Positions 1 through 6,253 of a stretch of DNA of 8,766 bases are shown in pieces. The notes beneath the pieces were generated by a model. The model ran no database searches, had not been told where the DNA came from, and worked only from the letters and a program-made list of their open reading frames with translations. Within the stretch, counting starts at the first letter, position 1. Each line of letters opens with the position of its first letter. This stretch comes from an uncultured Pedobacter sp. (lineage in GTDB: Bacteria; Bacteroidota; Bacteroidia; Sphingobacteriales; Sphingobacteriaceae): positions 1 through 8,766 of the forward strand of contig CAMLDJ010000234.1 of NCBI GenBank assembly GCA_946478755.1, given 5' to 3'. The translations under genes and the position numbers were made by a program.

Positions 1-341
1 ACCACCGTGATGCCTTTATCCTTTAAAAAGCCCGTCCAGATAGCCGGATTACCCGCTGAAGTAAATACAATGCGTACGCCTTCATCGGCAATCAGCTGCA
101 TAATTTCCTGTACATTGGGATAAAGCAACGGTACATTCACCGCAAAAGCGCCAACGGTGGCTGCTTTACATTTCCTGATGTGCTCCCGTAAAACTTCCGG
201 ATACATGGATCCGGCACCAATAATACCTAAGCCCCCTGCATTTGCAACCGCCGAAGCCAGGCGCCAGCCACTGCACCAAACCATTCCGGCCTGTATAACC
301 GGATATTTTATCCCAAATAATTCTGTAATCCGATTCCCCAT
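1..341 (-). CDS. Nitronate monooxygenase (2-nitropropane dioxygenase) family flavoprotein, 3' part missing
   Basis: Translating the minus strand from the ATG at 341 gives 113 residues beginning MGNRITELFGIKYPVIQAGM, open to the window edge, so the C-terminal part (probably about two thirds) is missing. The start of a TIM-barrel FMN enzyme is visible: YPVIQAGM around residues 13-20, then AVANAGGLGIIGAG around 31-44, then a strand with VGAFAVNVP around 65-73 and IVFTSAGNP around 90-98. Family knowledge: these enzymes bind FMN and oxidise alkyl nitronates; FabK-type enoyl-ACP reductases share the fold and the AGGLG motif, so the exact substrate cannot be fixed from this fragment. The gene starts 5 bp after the stop of the upstream amidohydrolase, with no clear Shine-Dalgarno, so it is probably cotranscribed and translationally coupled. 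Family assignment is firm; specific function is not. Confidence 0.88.
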   Translation of the reverse strand, partial: MGNRITELFGIKYPVIQAGMVWCSGWRLASAVANAGGLGIIGAGSMYPEVLREHIRKCKAATVGAFAVNVPLLYPNVQEIMQLIADEGVRIVFTSAGNPAIWTGFLKDKGITV

Positions 342-346
342 ATCTA

Positions 347-1525
347 TTAAAAAATACGTTTTACAGCATTTCCAAAAATTACTTTCCCATCTTCTTCTGT
401 AAAGTCAACAAGGTTTATGCCGGGTTGTTTATCCTTTTCAAAACTGCCGAACTGCGCTTCGATCCCCAAAAATTCTGCGCCATTGAATGTAGCCCATTTT
501 ATTAACTCTTCAGCGGGAACGTCAAAACGTTTCTGCAATAAGTTCATTTCTGAAAGAATACTCAACCGCTCGTTACTGGCAAGGCTGTCTGTTCCCAATG
601 TAATCCTTAATCCTGCCGCCCTAAGCATATTTACATCAGGCAGCATATTTTCAATATATAGATTTGCGTGTGGACAAAGGCACCAATACAAATTGGGATG
701 AATTTCAGTCGCATAAGCTACATCCGCTGTCGAGGTGTAGGTATTGTGAACGAGTAAGGTTTTCAAAGAGCGCGATAAAAGTGGCAGATAACTTTGCAAC
801 GAAGTTTTGCCAGAGGGTTGATAAAATGTGATGTCTTGTCCCAGAAAGTCAAAAAGAGATAAAAAGCTCCCTGTTTTCTGTTCAAAGAAAGCATTTTCAT
901 CTGCAGTTTCCTGGTTATGGATACTCAGGGGCCCATCCTGAGAACCTGCATATTCAGCCAGTTCATCAAACAATTCAGCAGACACCGAGTAAGGTGCGTG
1001 GGGAACTATAGAAACCGGCAATGGTTCAAGTTCAGCCTTAAATTGCCTTGCCCTTTCCATTGCTTCAGCGGCTACATCGGGCTTAAAGCCCATGATCTCC
1101 AAGAAGGTGAAATAGTAAAGAGGAGAATTGGCCTTTAAAGACTTTGAGATTAACCGATTAGAAATGTCTCCAACAGCCACAATCCCATTCTCATACATTT
1201 CAATATCAGCCTTCAACATGGCTACGTTCAACTCATATTCATCAGAAGTCCGCAACTTGATCACCGATTTTACAAATTCAGACAAACCGGTATGTTGTGG
1301 GATCTTGCCCCTGAGGTTGGACAATTCAAGATGACAATGCGTGTTTATAAAACCTGGAACCAGTAATCCCTCATAATAGGTAATGTCAAGGATTCGTCTT
1401 TCGTTCGCTTCCTGCGCGGTGTAAACACCGCTGATCATCCCTTTTGAATCAACTGCAAGCACCCCGTTCTTTATAGGCGCACCCGAGACGGGATATATAT
1501 ACGCTGCTGAAATATGAGAAATCAT
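347..1525 (-). CDS. Amidohydrolase-superfamily metal-dependent deaminase/hydrolase
   Basis: A 392-residue member of the SsnA/MtaD/chlorohydrolase-like branch of the amidohydrolase superfamily, likely cytoplasmic. Numbering from the ATG at 1525: a small N-terminal beta sandwich strand, then PGFINTHCH with the metal pair H63 and H65, HAPYS at H176, the metal histidine and catalytic glutamate H203 and E206 in SIHNQE, H260 in VHNTY, CPHAN at H286, and the metal aspartate D313 in GTDS, followed by the usual ATFNGAEFLGI segment. All expected catalytic residues are present, so the enzyme should be active. I chose ATG at 1525 rather than the in-frame TTG two codons upstream (1531), because the ATG is the better initiator and no ribosome site favours the TTG. 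The substrate is unknown; aminodeoxyfutalosine or another deaminated purine-like compound is a possibility only, because related deaminases lie in this branch. It leads a two-gene unit with the flavoprotein downstream. Confidence 0.9.
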   Translation of the reverse strand: MISHISAAYIYPVSGAPIKNGVLAVDSKGMISGVYTAQEANERRILDITYYEGLLVPGFINTHCHLELSNLRGKIPQHTGLSEFVKSVIKLRTSDEYELNVAMLKADIEMYENGIVAVGDISNRLISKSLKANSPLYYFTFLEIMGFKPDVAAEAMERARQFKAELEPLPVSIVPHAPYSVSAELFDELAEYAGSQDGPLSIHNQETADENAFFEQKTGSFLSLFDFLGQDITFYQPSGKTSLQSYLPLLSRSLKTLLVHNTYTSTADVAYATEIHPNLYWCLCPHANLYIENMLPDVNMLRAAGLRITLGTDSLASNERLSILSEMNLLQKRFDVPAEELIKWATFNGAEFLGIEAQFGSFEKDKQPGINLVDFTEEDGKVIFGNAVKRIF

Positions 1526-1609
1526 ATGCAAAGAAAAGATTTTTCCATCTAAAAACTACTATGCCCCGTCTTCTCCCATCGCTAATATTACTTTTGTCAT
1601 TTGATCTCT

Positions 1610-1617
1610 TATCTTTG
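1610..1617 (+). promoter_or_regulatory. Candidate -7 box (TATCTTTG) of the WYL regulator promoter
   Basis: TATCTTTG matches the Bacteroidota -7 consensus TAnnTTTG exactly and lies 15 bp before the ATG at 1633, which would give a leader of about a dozen bases. The -33 element is weak: the nearest upstream TTTG (1593-1596) is only 13 bp away instead of about 19. The rest of the 107-bp divergent region shows no comparably good promoter for the amidohydrolase; TAGTTTTT on the minus strand (1551-1558) is a poor candidate. Confidence 0.45.
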
Positions 1618-1632
1618 GATGAAGAATAAGCT

Positions 1633-2325
1633 ATGAATCGAATAGACAGACTTTTTGGAATACTTTTACTGCTCCAGACCAAAAAATATCTCTCTGCAGA
1701 TAAAATTGCTGATCAGTTCCAGATCAGTACCCGGACGGTATACCGGGATATCAAAGCGTTACTAGAGCAGGGTGTCCCTATCAGTTTCGAACAGCCAAAG
1801 GGTTATTATATCGTACAGGGATATTTTCTGCCCCCTGTTTCTTTTTCTTCGGATGAAGCGAATGCCCTGTTAATTATGGAAAGGCTGGTGTCGCGCTTCG
1901 CTGATAAATCTATTTTTACCAATTATACTTCTGCACTTAATAAGGTAAAGGCTGTATTAAAGCACTCCCAAAAAGAGAAACTGGAACTGCTGAATGAAAG
2001 CATAAAGTTTCAGCTCCACCACGAATTGCTGAATGATGAGTTCGATCACCTGGCCGACCTGCAAAATGCCATCTCGGGTCAATGTATGATCGAGATCGAC
2101 TATCAGAATAACAATAAAGAAAGCAGCAAGCGTAAAGTTGAAGCGATCGGCTTGATATTTTATGCCTTCAACTGGCACCTGATTGCCTGGTGCCACCTGC
2201 GCAAAGAATATCGTGACTTCAGGGTTTCCCGCATTGTAAACGTCCGAAACCTTAATGTCCCATTTACCAAAGCAGATCATATGCCTGTCAGCGAATACAT
2301 GAAGCTTTTGCCGGTTAATTATTAA
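1633..2325 (+). CDS. YafY-type transcriptional regulator (HTH plus WYL domain), short form
   Basis: A 230-residue DNA-binding regulator. The N-terminal winged helix-turn-helix of the HTH_11/DeoR kind spans about 1-62, with the recognition helix in ISTRTVYRDIKALLEQG (31-47). A linker of roughly 65-135 is followed by a WYL domain at about 140-206, where the signature appears as W181-H182-L183 and the downstream arginine-rich strand is YRDFRVSRI (193-201). WYL domains are ligand-sensing modules thought to bind nucleic acid or nucleotides. The protein ends soon after the WYL domain, so it lacks the WCX C-terminal extension of the 300-plus-residue members. Start chosen at the ATG at 1633, which begins the typical MNRIDRLFGI sequence of the family. 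It is followed by a DinB-like gene with an inverted repeat between them, which suggests that it controls that gene and perhaps itself; this is inference. Confidence 0.9.
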   Translation: MNRIDRLFGILLLLQTKKYLSADKIADQFQISTRTVYRDIKALLEQGVPISFEQPKGYYIVQGYFLPPVSFSSDEANALLIMERLVSRFADKSIFTNYTSALNKVKAVLKHSQKEKLELLNESIKFQLHHELLNDEFDHLADLQNAISGQCMIEIDYQNNNKESSKRKVEAIGLIFYAFNWHLIAWCHLRKEYRDFRVSRIVNVRNLNVPFTKADHMPVSEYMKLLPVNY

Positions 2326-2338
2326 ATGATAAAAACAG

Positions 2339-2358
2339 ACTGACATAGGGTTGTCAGT
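2339..2358. promoter_or_regulatory. Candidate operator: perfect 7-bp inverted repeat between the WYL regulator and the DinB-like gene
   Basis: ACTGACA (2339-2345) and TGTCAGT (2352-2358) are exact inverse complements around a 6-bp spacer TAGGGT. Centre-to-centre spacing of about 13 bp suits a dimeric winged-helix protein. It lies 13 bp after the regulator stop and 53 bp before the DinB-like start, in the promoter position of the latter. There is no T-tract immediately after it and the loop is not terminator-like, so an operator fits better. A half-site TTGTCA also occurs upstream of the regulator at 1594-1599, without a partner. Confidence 0.5.
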
Positions 2359-2411
2359 GCTCCCTCTTTTCTTTGTGTTGTTAATCTTAAAATCATTAAA
2401 AACACAATATT

Positions 2412-2909
2412 ATGAACAGAATTAAAATGTTTTTGAAAGAACTGGACGAAGCCGCAATAACCACACGAAAAATGCTGGAAAGGATCCCGACGGACAAATT
2501 TGATTGGCAACCACACCCAAAAAGCATGACCGTTAAAAGACTGGCCACGCATATTGCCGAGCTGCCATCATGGATCTCGATGACCCTGACTACCGATGAA
2601 CTTGATTTTGCAAACAATCCTTATGCTCCTGTAGACGTAAAAAACACCGAAGAACTGTTGGCTTATTTTGAACGGTCGTTGGAGGACGGGCGCAGCCACC
2701 TTACAGATCAGTATGAAAATGTCCTGGATAAAGGATGGACCTTAAGGAACGGACAGCAGGTCTACAGTGTGGAACCAAAAGCAGATGTGATCCGCATGAG
2801 CCTAAACCAAACTGTTCATCACCGGGCACAGCTGGGCGTGTTCCTCCGACTCTTAAATATTCCAATACCGGGAAGTTTTGGTCCAAGTGCCGATGAAATG
2901 GATTTTTAA
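2412..2909 (+). CDS. DinB-like (DinB/YfiT superfamily) putative metalloprotein
   Basis: A 165-residue protein with the four-helix-bundle pattern of the DinB superfamily (not the DNA polymerase IV also called DinB). Visible marks are H47 in the first conserved helix (LATHIAELP), and the HHRAQLG motif at H136-H137, followed by LRLLNIPIPGSFGPSADE near the C-terminus, which is characteristic of a Bacteroidota subgroup. In the canonical metal triad a second histidine stands four residues before H137; here that position is Q133, so metal binding may be altered or use H136. Members act in thiol-dependent transferase or DNA-damage-linked roles, but many have no known reaction; no substrate can be assigned. 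Start at the ATG at 2412 begins MNRIKMFLKE; no Shine-Dalgarno is visible. The preceding WYL regulator and its candidate operator suggest local control. Confidence 0.88.
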   Translation: MNRIKMFLKELDEAAITTRKMLERIPTDKFDWQPHPKSMTVKRLATHIAELPSWISMTLTTDELDFANNPYAPVDVKNTEELLAYFERSLEDGRSHLTDQYENVLDKGWTLRNGQQVYSVEPKADVIRMSLNQTVHHRAQLGVFLRLLNIPIPGSFGPSADEMDF

Positions 2910-2930
2910 AATACATATTTTGGTAGTTTA

Positions 2931-2979
2931 TATGGGTATAAATTGATTTCTTTGTAAAGAATTTCAATTTATACCCATA
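2931..2979. repeat. 49-bp near-perfect palindrome abutting the RluF-type start codon
   Basis: The left arm 2931-2946 (TATGGGTATAAATTGA) and right arm 2964-2979 (TCAATTTATACCCATA) are perfect 16-bp inverse complements. The 17-bp centre holds a further 6-bp pair, TTCTTT (2948-2953) and AAAGAA (2956-2961), separated by GT. The right arm ends 2 bp before the ATG at 2982. As RNA, the stem is AT-rich and has no following U-tract, so it is a poor intrinsic terminator. It could be a protein-binding palindrome, or a stem-loop that masks the translation start in read-through transcripts from the DinB-like gene. A weak promoter box, TTTCTTTG (2947-2954), sits inside it. Confidence 0.75.
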
Positions 2980-2981
2980 CC

Positions 2982-4073
2982 ATGTCTGATTCTACCACCC
3001 GGTTAAATAAATACATTAGTGAAAGCGGCTTATGCTCAAGAAGAGCTGCCGACAGATATATTGAGCAAGGAAATGTATTTATCAATGGCAAAAAAGCCAA
3101 AGTAGGTGACAAGGTGCTTTTCGGTGACATGGTTACTGTCAATGGTCAGACCATAGAACCGAAAGCGGTAGAAAACTCTGTTTTAATTGCCTATAACAAG
3201 CCTGTTGGCATTACCAGTACCACTGAAGCAGGCGTTAAGGGAAATATTGTTGATCATGTAAACCATAGCGAACGGGTATTTCCCATCGGACGTTTGGATA
3301 AAGACTCGCAGGGATTGATCTTTCTGACCAACAATGGCGACCTCGTAAACAAGATCCTCCGGGCGGGGAATAACCACGAAAAAGAATACCTGGTAACCGT
3401 AAACAAACCTGTTACTGACTCATTTTTAGCCGGTATGGCCAAGGGTGTACCTGTGTTGGGGGTAATGACAAAAAAATGCAAGGTACAACAAGAGAGTACT
3501 TTTGTATTCAGGATCATACTGATCCAGGGACTAAACCGGCAGATCAGAAGAATGTGTGAGCATTTTGGATTTGAGGTCACCAAGCTGGAAAGGGTGCGCA
3601 TCATGAACATCAGTCTGAAGGGAATCCCTGTGGGCGAATGGCGTGAACTGACACCTGAGGAACAGACTGAAATATTTAACCTGGTGGCGAAGTCAAGTGC
3701 TTTGGAAGCTGCTTCCGCTCCAAAACGTGCAAATAAGAAATCTAAGGTACAGGCTGAAGAAGATCTTTCGAAAAATGTGACTCCTGGAAGAGTTGCAGGG
3801 AGGCTTACAGGTCCAAAAACATCCGGAAGAGGTCCTGCTAAAGGAGCTGCAGGTAAGAAGCCTGGAGCAAGAACCTCCGCTTCAGTAAGCAGGGAAGATC
3901 GTCCGGCTGGCGGTAAAGGCAAATCATTTGGTAAGGCTCCCGCAGCCAAACCTAAGGGAGGTGCAGCAGGAAATGATTGGTTTAAAGCCGGAGGCCCGAG
4001 CAAGAGGCCTGTTAAACCAGGCAATGGAAGATCCGGTGCTCCGGGTGCCAAAATCAAGAGTCCGAAACGATGA
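2982..4073 (+). CDS. rluF: 23S rRNA pseudouridine synthase of the RluF (RsuA/RluB/E/F) family with long basic tail
   Basis: A 363-residue enzyme that isomerises uridine to pseudouridine in 23S rRNA; E. coli RluF acts on U2604 near the peptidyl transferase centre. Order of parts: S4 RNA-binding domain at about 6-52 ([19 protein letters not shown]), then the catalytic domain from about 66 to 233. The catalytic aspartate is D106 in the [11 protein letters not shown] motif, and the family motif [14 protein letters not shown] lies at 183-196. LERVRIMNI at 202-210 and GEWRELT at 218-224 complete the domain. Residues from about 237 to the end form a low-complexity tail rich in K, G, A, P, R and S, surely disordered and strongly basic, probably an accessory rRNA-binding segment; E. 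coli RluF and RluB carry shorter tails of this kind. The ATG at 2982 follows a palindrome after 2 bp. It could in principle be RluB- or RluE-like; RluF is the best fit. Confidence 0.88.
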   Translation: MSDSTTRLNKYISESGLCSRRAADRYIEQGNVFINGKKAKVGDKVLFGDMVTVNGQTIEPKAVENSVLIAYNKPVGITSTTEAGVKGNIVDHVNHSERVFPIGRLDKDSQGLIFLTNNGDLVNKILRAGNNHEKEYLVTVNKPVTDSFLAGMAKGVPVLGVMTKKCKVQQESTFVFRIILIQGLNRQIRRMCEHFGFEVTKLERVRIMNISLKGIPVGEWRELTPEEQTEIFNLVAKSSALEAASAPKRANKKSKVQAEEDLSKNVTPGRVAGRLTGPKTSGRGPAKGAAGKKPGARTSASVSREDRPAGGKGKSFGKAPAAKPKGGAAGNDWFKAGGPSKRPVKPGNGRSGAPGAKIKSPKR

Positions 4074-4121
4074 ACGACTATAGCTTTACCAGACAATTAC
4101 AATCCATATTGCAAAATTTGG

Positions 4122-4129
4122 TAACTTTG
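4122..4129 (+). promoter_or_regulatory. Candidate -7 box (TAACTTTG) immediately upstream of rlmN
   Basis: TAACTTTG matches the Bacteroidota -7 consensus TAnnTTTG exactly. It ends only 5 bp before the rlmN ATG at 4135, so transcription would begin within a few bases of the start codon, giving a leaderless or near-leaderless mRNA. No Shine-Dalgarno is present, which agrees with this. No convincing -33 TTTG is found at about 19 bp upstream, so the promoter could be weak or the match a coincidence. Confidence 0.5.
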
Positions 4130-4134
4130 CACCA

Positions 4135-5181
4135 ATGCCTGCTACAAAAATAGATATCCGTTCGTTGGATCTTACCCAACTTCAACAACACTTTACCGGG
4201 ATGAAAGAGCCTGCCTATAGGGCAAAACAGGTTTATCAGTGGCTTTGGGAAAAATCGGCGCGTTCATTTGCTGAGATGAGTAACCTTTCTAAAGACCTTA
4301 GAAATAAATTAAATGAGCATTATGCCATCAATTTTGTCGAGGTAAACAATTCGCAATTCAGCAACGACCATACAATCAAAAATGCTTTTAGATTATTTGA
4401 TGGAAATATTGTAGAAGGTGTTTTGATTCCCATGGATGATCGTATGACCGCCTGCGTAAGCTCGCAGGTTGGCTGCAGCTTAACTTGTAAGTTCTGTGCA
4501 ACGGGTTATATGGACCGCAAACGGAACCTAAATGCGGACGAGATCTATGACCAGGTGGTGCTTATCGACCAGCAGGCAAAAAAAAATTACAACGCCCCAC
4601 TTACCAATATTGTTTACATGGGCATGGGCGAACCGCTGCTGAATTACGCCAATGTGATGAAGTCTATCGAGCGGATCACAGCACCGGATGGTTTAAATAT
4701 GTCCTACAAGCGTATAACGGTTTCCACTGCTGGCATATCAAAGATGATTAAAAAGCTGGCAGATGACGGTGCCAAGTTTAACCTCGCCTTGTCGCTTCAT
4801 GCTGCAAATGACCAGAAGCGGAATGAGATCATGCCTATCAACGAACACAATTCATTGAAGGCGCTTGCTGAATCCTTAAAGTACTATTTTGCAAAGACCA
4901 AAAACCCGGTAACTTACGAATATATTGTTTTCAATAACTTCAACGATGAGATTGAGGATGCCATGGAACTGGCAAAATTCTGTAAGCATGTGCCCTGCAA
5001 GGTAAATCTAATTGAATATAACCCGATACAGTTTGCCGACTTCATTAATGCAGAAGGTGACAAGATCGATGCTTTCTCTAATTATCTGAAGCACCAGGGG
5101 ATCACCACGAATATCAGACGCAGCCGTGGTAAGGACATTGATGCAGCCTGCGGCCAATTAGCCGTGAAGGAGCAAAAATAA
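4135..5181 (+). CDS. rlmN: Dual-specificity RNA methyltransferase RlmN (23S rRNA m2A2503)
   Basis: A 348-residue radical-SAM enzyme that methylates C2 of A2503 in 23S rRNA and, in characterised members, A37 of some tRNAs. The N-terminal RNA-recognition part (about 5-90) contains PAYRAKQVYQWLW. The radical-SAM core holds the iron-sulfur cysteines C114, C118 and C121 in CSLTCKFCATGYMD, followed by the SAM-binding MGMGEPLLN at 162-170. The two catalytic cysteines that carry the methyl group are both present: C107, seven residues before the first cluster cysteine as in E. coli, and C339 in DIDAACGQL near the C-terminus. Length is typical. It lies 61 bp after the RluF-type gene and is followed 42 bp later by comF, all on the same strand. 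A canonical -7 box directly before the ATG suggests its own promoter. Confidence 0.97.
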   Translation: MPATKIDIRSLDLTQLQQHFTGMKEPAYRAKQVYQWLWEKSARSFAEMSNLSKDLRNKLNEHYAINFVEVNNSQFSNDHTIKNAFRLFDGNIVEGVLIPMDDRMTACVSSQVGCSLTCKFCATGYMDRKRNLNADEIYDQVVLIDQQAKKNYNAPLTNIVYMGMGEPLLNYANVMKSIERITAPDGLNMSYKRITVSTAGISKMIKKLADDGAKFNLALSLHAANDQKRNEIMPINEHNSLKALAESLKYYFAKTKNPVTYEYIVFNNFNDEIEDAMELAKFCKHVPCKVNLIEYNPIQFADFINAEGDKIDAFSNYLKHQGITTNIRRSRGKDIDAACGQLAVKEQK

Positions 5182-5223
5182 ATAATTTACCTATGTCAAG
5201 CTAAAACGCATTAGATTGACAAC

Positions 5224-5922
5224 ATGAATCTATTCCAACGCATTTTAAAAGACCTGACGGGCCTTTTGTTCCCTGATCTTTGCTGCGGATGCGGAACTTA
5301 CTTATACAAGGGAGAAACGCAGCTCTGCACAAAATGTATCTATAAACTTCCTTATACCGACCATCATCTCCATTTAGAAAACCGGGCAGCCCGGCAGCTA
5401 TGGGGTCGCCTGCCCTGCAATGCGGTGATGTCCCTGTTTTATTTTAAAAAGGGCGCACGCGTACAAAATATCATCCATCATTTAAAATACAAAGGGCGTA
5501 TGGACCTGGGGATAAAATTAGGCGGTATGATCGCCGAAAAACTGCTGATGAACATTACTTATACAGACATTGATCTGATCATTCCTGTACCACTGCACCG
5601 TAACAGGGAAAGGCAGAGAGGCTACAATCAAAGCCTCTGCATTGCAAAAGGAATCTCAGCCACATTGAATTTACCACTGAACGCTGTTAGCCTGTTGCGT
5701 AAAAAAGCTACGGGCAGCCAGACCAAAAAAGGACGGTATAAGCGTTTTGAAAATATGAAGGGCGTTTTTTTAACTGCCAGTACCGCAGCACTGAAAGGCA
5801 AGCACATTTTGCTGGTGGATGATGTGATGACTACAGGCGCTACATTAGAAGCATGTGGCATCGCGCTGTTTGGAGCAGGGATTGAAAAACTAAGTATAGC
5901 CACTGTGGCCTTTGCTGAATAA
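5224..5922 (+). CDS. comF: ComF-family phosphoribosyltransferase-like protein
   Basis: A 232-residue protein with the standard ComF/GntX architecture. A zinc-finger-like N-terminus has cysteines C20, C21, C23 and then C35, C38 (CCGCG followed by CTKC). The type I phosphoribosyltransferase domain runs from about 70 to 230, with LKYKGR (87-92), IPVPLHRNRERQRGYNQS (120-137) and the PRPP-binding loop HILLVDDVMTTGATLEA at 194-210. ComF is required for natural transformation in several bacteria and is thought to be a cytoplasmic partner of the uptake machinery; in Bacteroidota its role is not established, and no other competence gene is visible here, so function is by family only. It is close behind rlmN with no strong promoter in the 42-bp gap, so cotranscription is likely. 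The gene is followed by a hairpin that could end its transcript. Confidence 0.93.
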   Translation: MNLFQRILKDLTGLLFPDLCCGCGTYLYKGETQLCTKCIYKLPYTDHHLHLENRAARQLWGRLPCNAVMSLFYFKKGARVQNIIHHLKYKGRMDLGIKLGGMIAEKLLMNITYTDIDLIIPVPLHRNRERQRGYNQSLCIAKGISATLNLPLNAVSLLRKKATGSQTKKGRYKRFENMKGVFLTASTAALKGKHILLVDDVMTTGATLEACGIALFGAGIEKLSIATVAFAE

Positions 5923-6001
5923 ATTTTCGAGTACGGCATCGGGGCATATACGCTAAAAGAAAATTTCTAAAACAAATCTGCCATAACATGGTTTATGTGT
6001 G

Positions 6002-6066
6002 GAGAGCGTTAATTTAGATGGTAAGGGCCGATGTTTCCTACAAAGGATATCGGCCCATTACTTTTC
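6002..6066 (+). ncRNA. Box-plus-hairpin element, copy 1 (small RNA candidate or comF terminator)
   Basis: Begins with GAGAGCGTTAATTT (6002-6015), identical to copy 2. The hairpin has GGGCCGAT (6025-6032) paired with ATCGGCCC (6049-6056), extended outward by TAA/TTA across a bulged A (6022-6024 with 6058-6060) and inward by a possible TCCT/AGGA helix (6036-6039 with 6044-6047) closing a four-base loop. It is followed by ATTACTTTTC, a modest T-rich tail. A possible -7 box TATGTGTG (5994-6001) has one mismatch and no good -33 partner, so independent transcription is less well supported than for copy 2. It lies 80 bp after the comF stop and could be that gene's terminator. Confidence 0.5.
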
Positions 6067-6129
6067 AGACGCTTCAGCGACGCTTCTCCATTCCTTAAAG
6101 GGAATTTAAGCGGATCACAGCCCAACTTT

Positions 6130-6188
6130 AAAAAAAGCAAAAAAATTCACCTTGATATTTGCCAATTCAAAAATAATTTACACCTTTG
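6130..6188 (+). promoter_or_regulatory. Promoter-like segment upstream of element copy 2
   Basis: TTTG (6158-6161) and CACCTTTG (6181-6188) are separated by exactly 19 bp, matching the spacing of Bacteroidota -33/-7 promoters, with one mismatch in the -7 box (C for the first T of TAnnTTTG). Two A-tracts of seven bases (6130-6136, 6139-6145) lie just upstream of the -33 element, as in UP-like elements. Transcription would start near 6192, exactly at the start of the conserved box. Confidence 0.55.
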
Positions 6189-6190
6189 TG

Positions 6191-6253
6191 GCGAGAGCGT
6201 TAATTTTAAGGGTCGATACACTCATTCTTTGAGTTGTCGGCCCTTTATCTTTT
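6191..6253 (+). ncRNA. Box-plus-hairpin element, copy 2 (candidate small RNA of about 60 nt)
   Basis: Starts with the shared box GAGAGCGTTAATTT (6193-6206). A strong hairpin follows: 6208-6218 pairs with 6235-6245 (11 pairs including two G-U wobbles), a single bulged C at 6219, then ACTCA (6220-6224) with TGAGT (6230-6234) closing the five-base loop TTCTT. The stem runs into TTTATCTTTT (6244-6253), which fits intrinsic termination. With the promoter-like segment directly upstream, promoter, body and terminator form a compact unit. It does not match any RNA family I can recognise. The alternative is a terminator, possibly bidirectional, for the convergent kinase gene, whose stop lies 12 bp beyond it. 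Confidence 0.5.

Noticed and set aside
1449..1682. 77-residue minus-strand open frame spanning the divergent promoter region
   Set aside because: It overlaps the starts of both well-supported genes in another frame and has no protein-like composition or family resemblance.
3254..4096. 280-residue open frame antisense to the RluF-type gene
   Set aside because: It mirrors the low-complexity GC-richer tail of the real gene, has proline/leucine-rich nonsense composition and resembles no family; a shadow frame.
6068..6105. GACGCTTC direct repeat and ATTCC/GGAAT inverted repeat as a binding-site cluster
   Set aside because: Only two short copies and a 5-bp arm in an AT-rich gap; too small to claim function.
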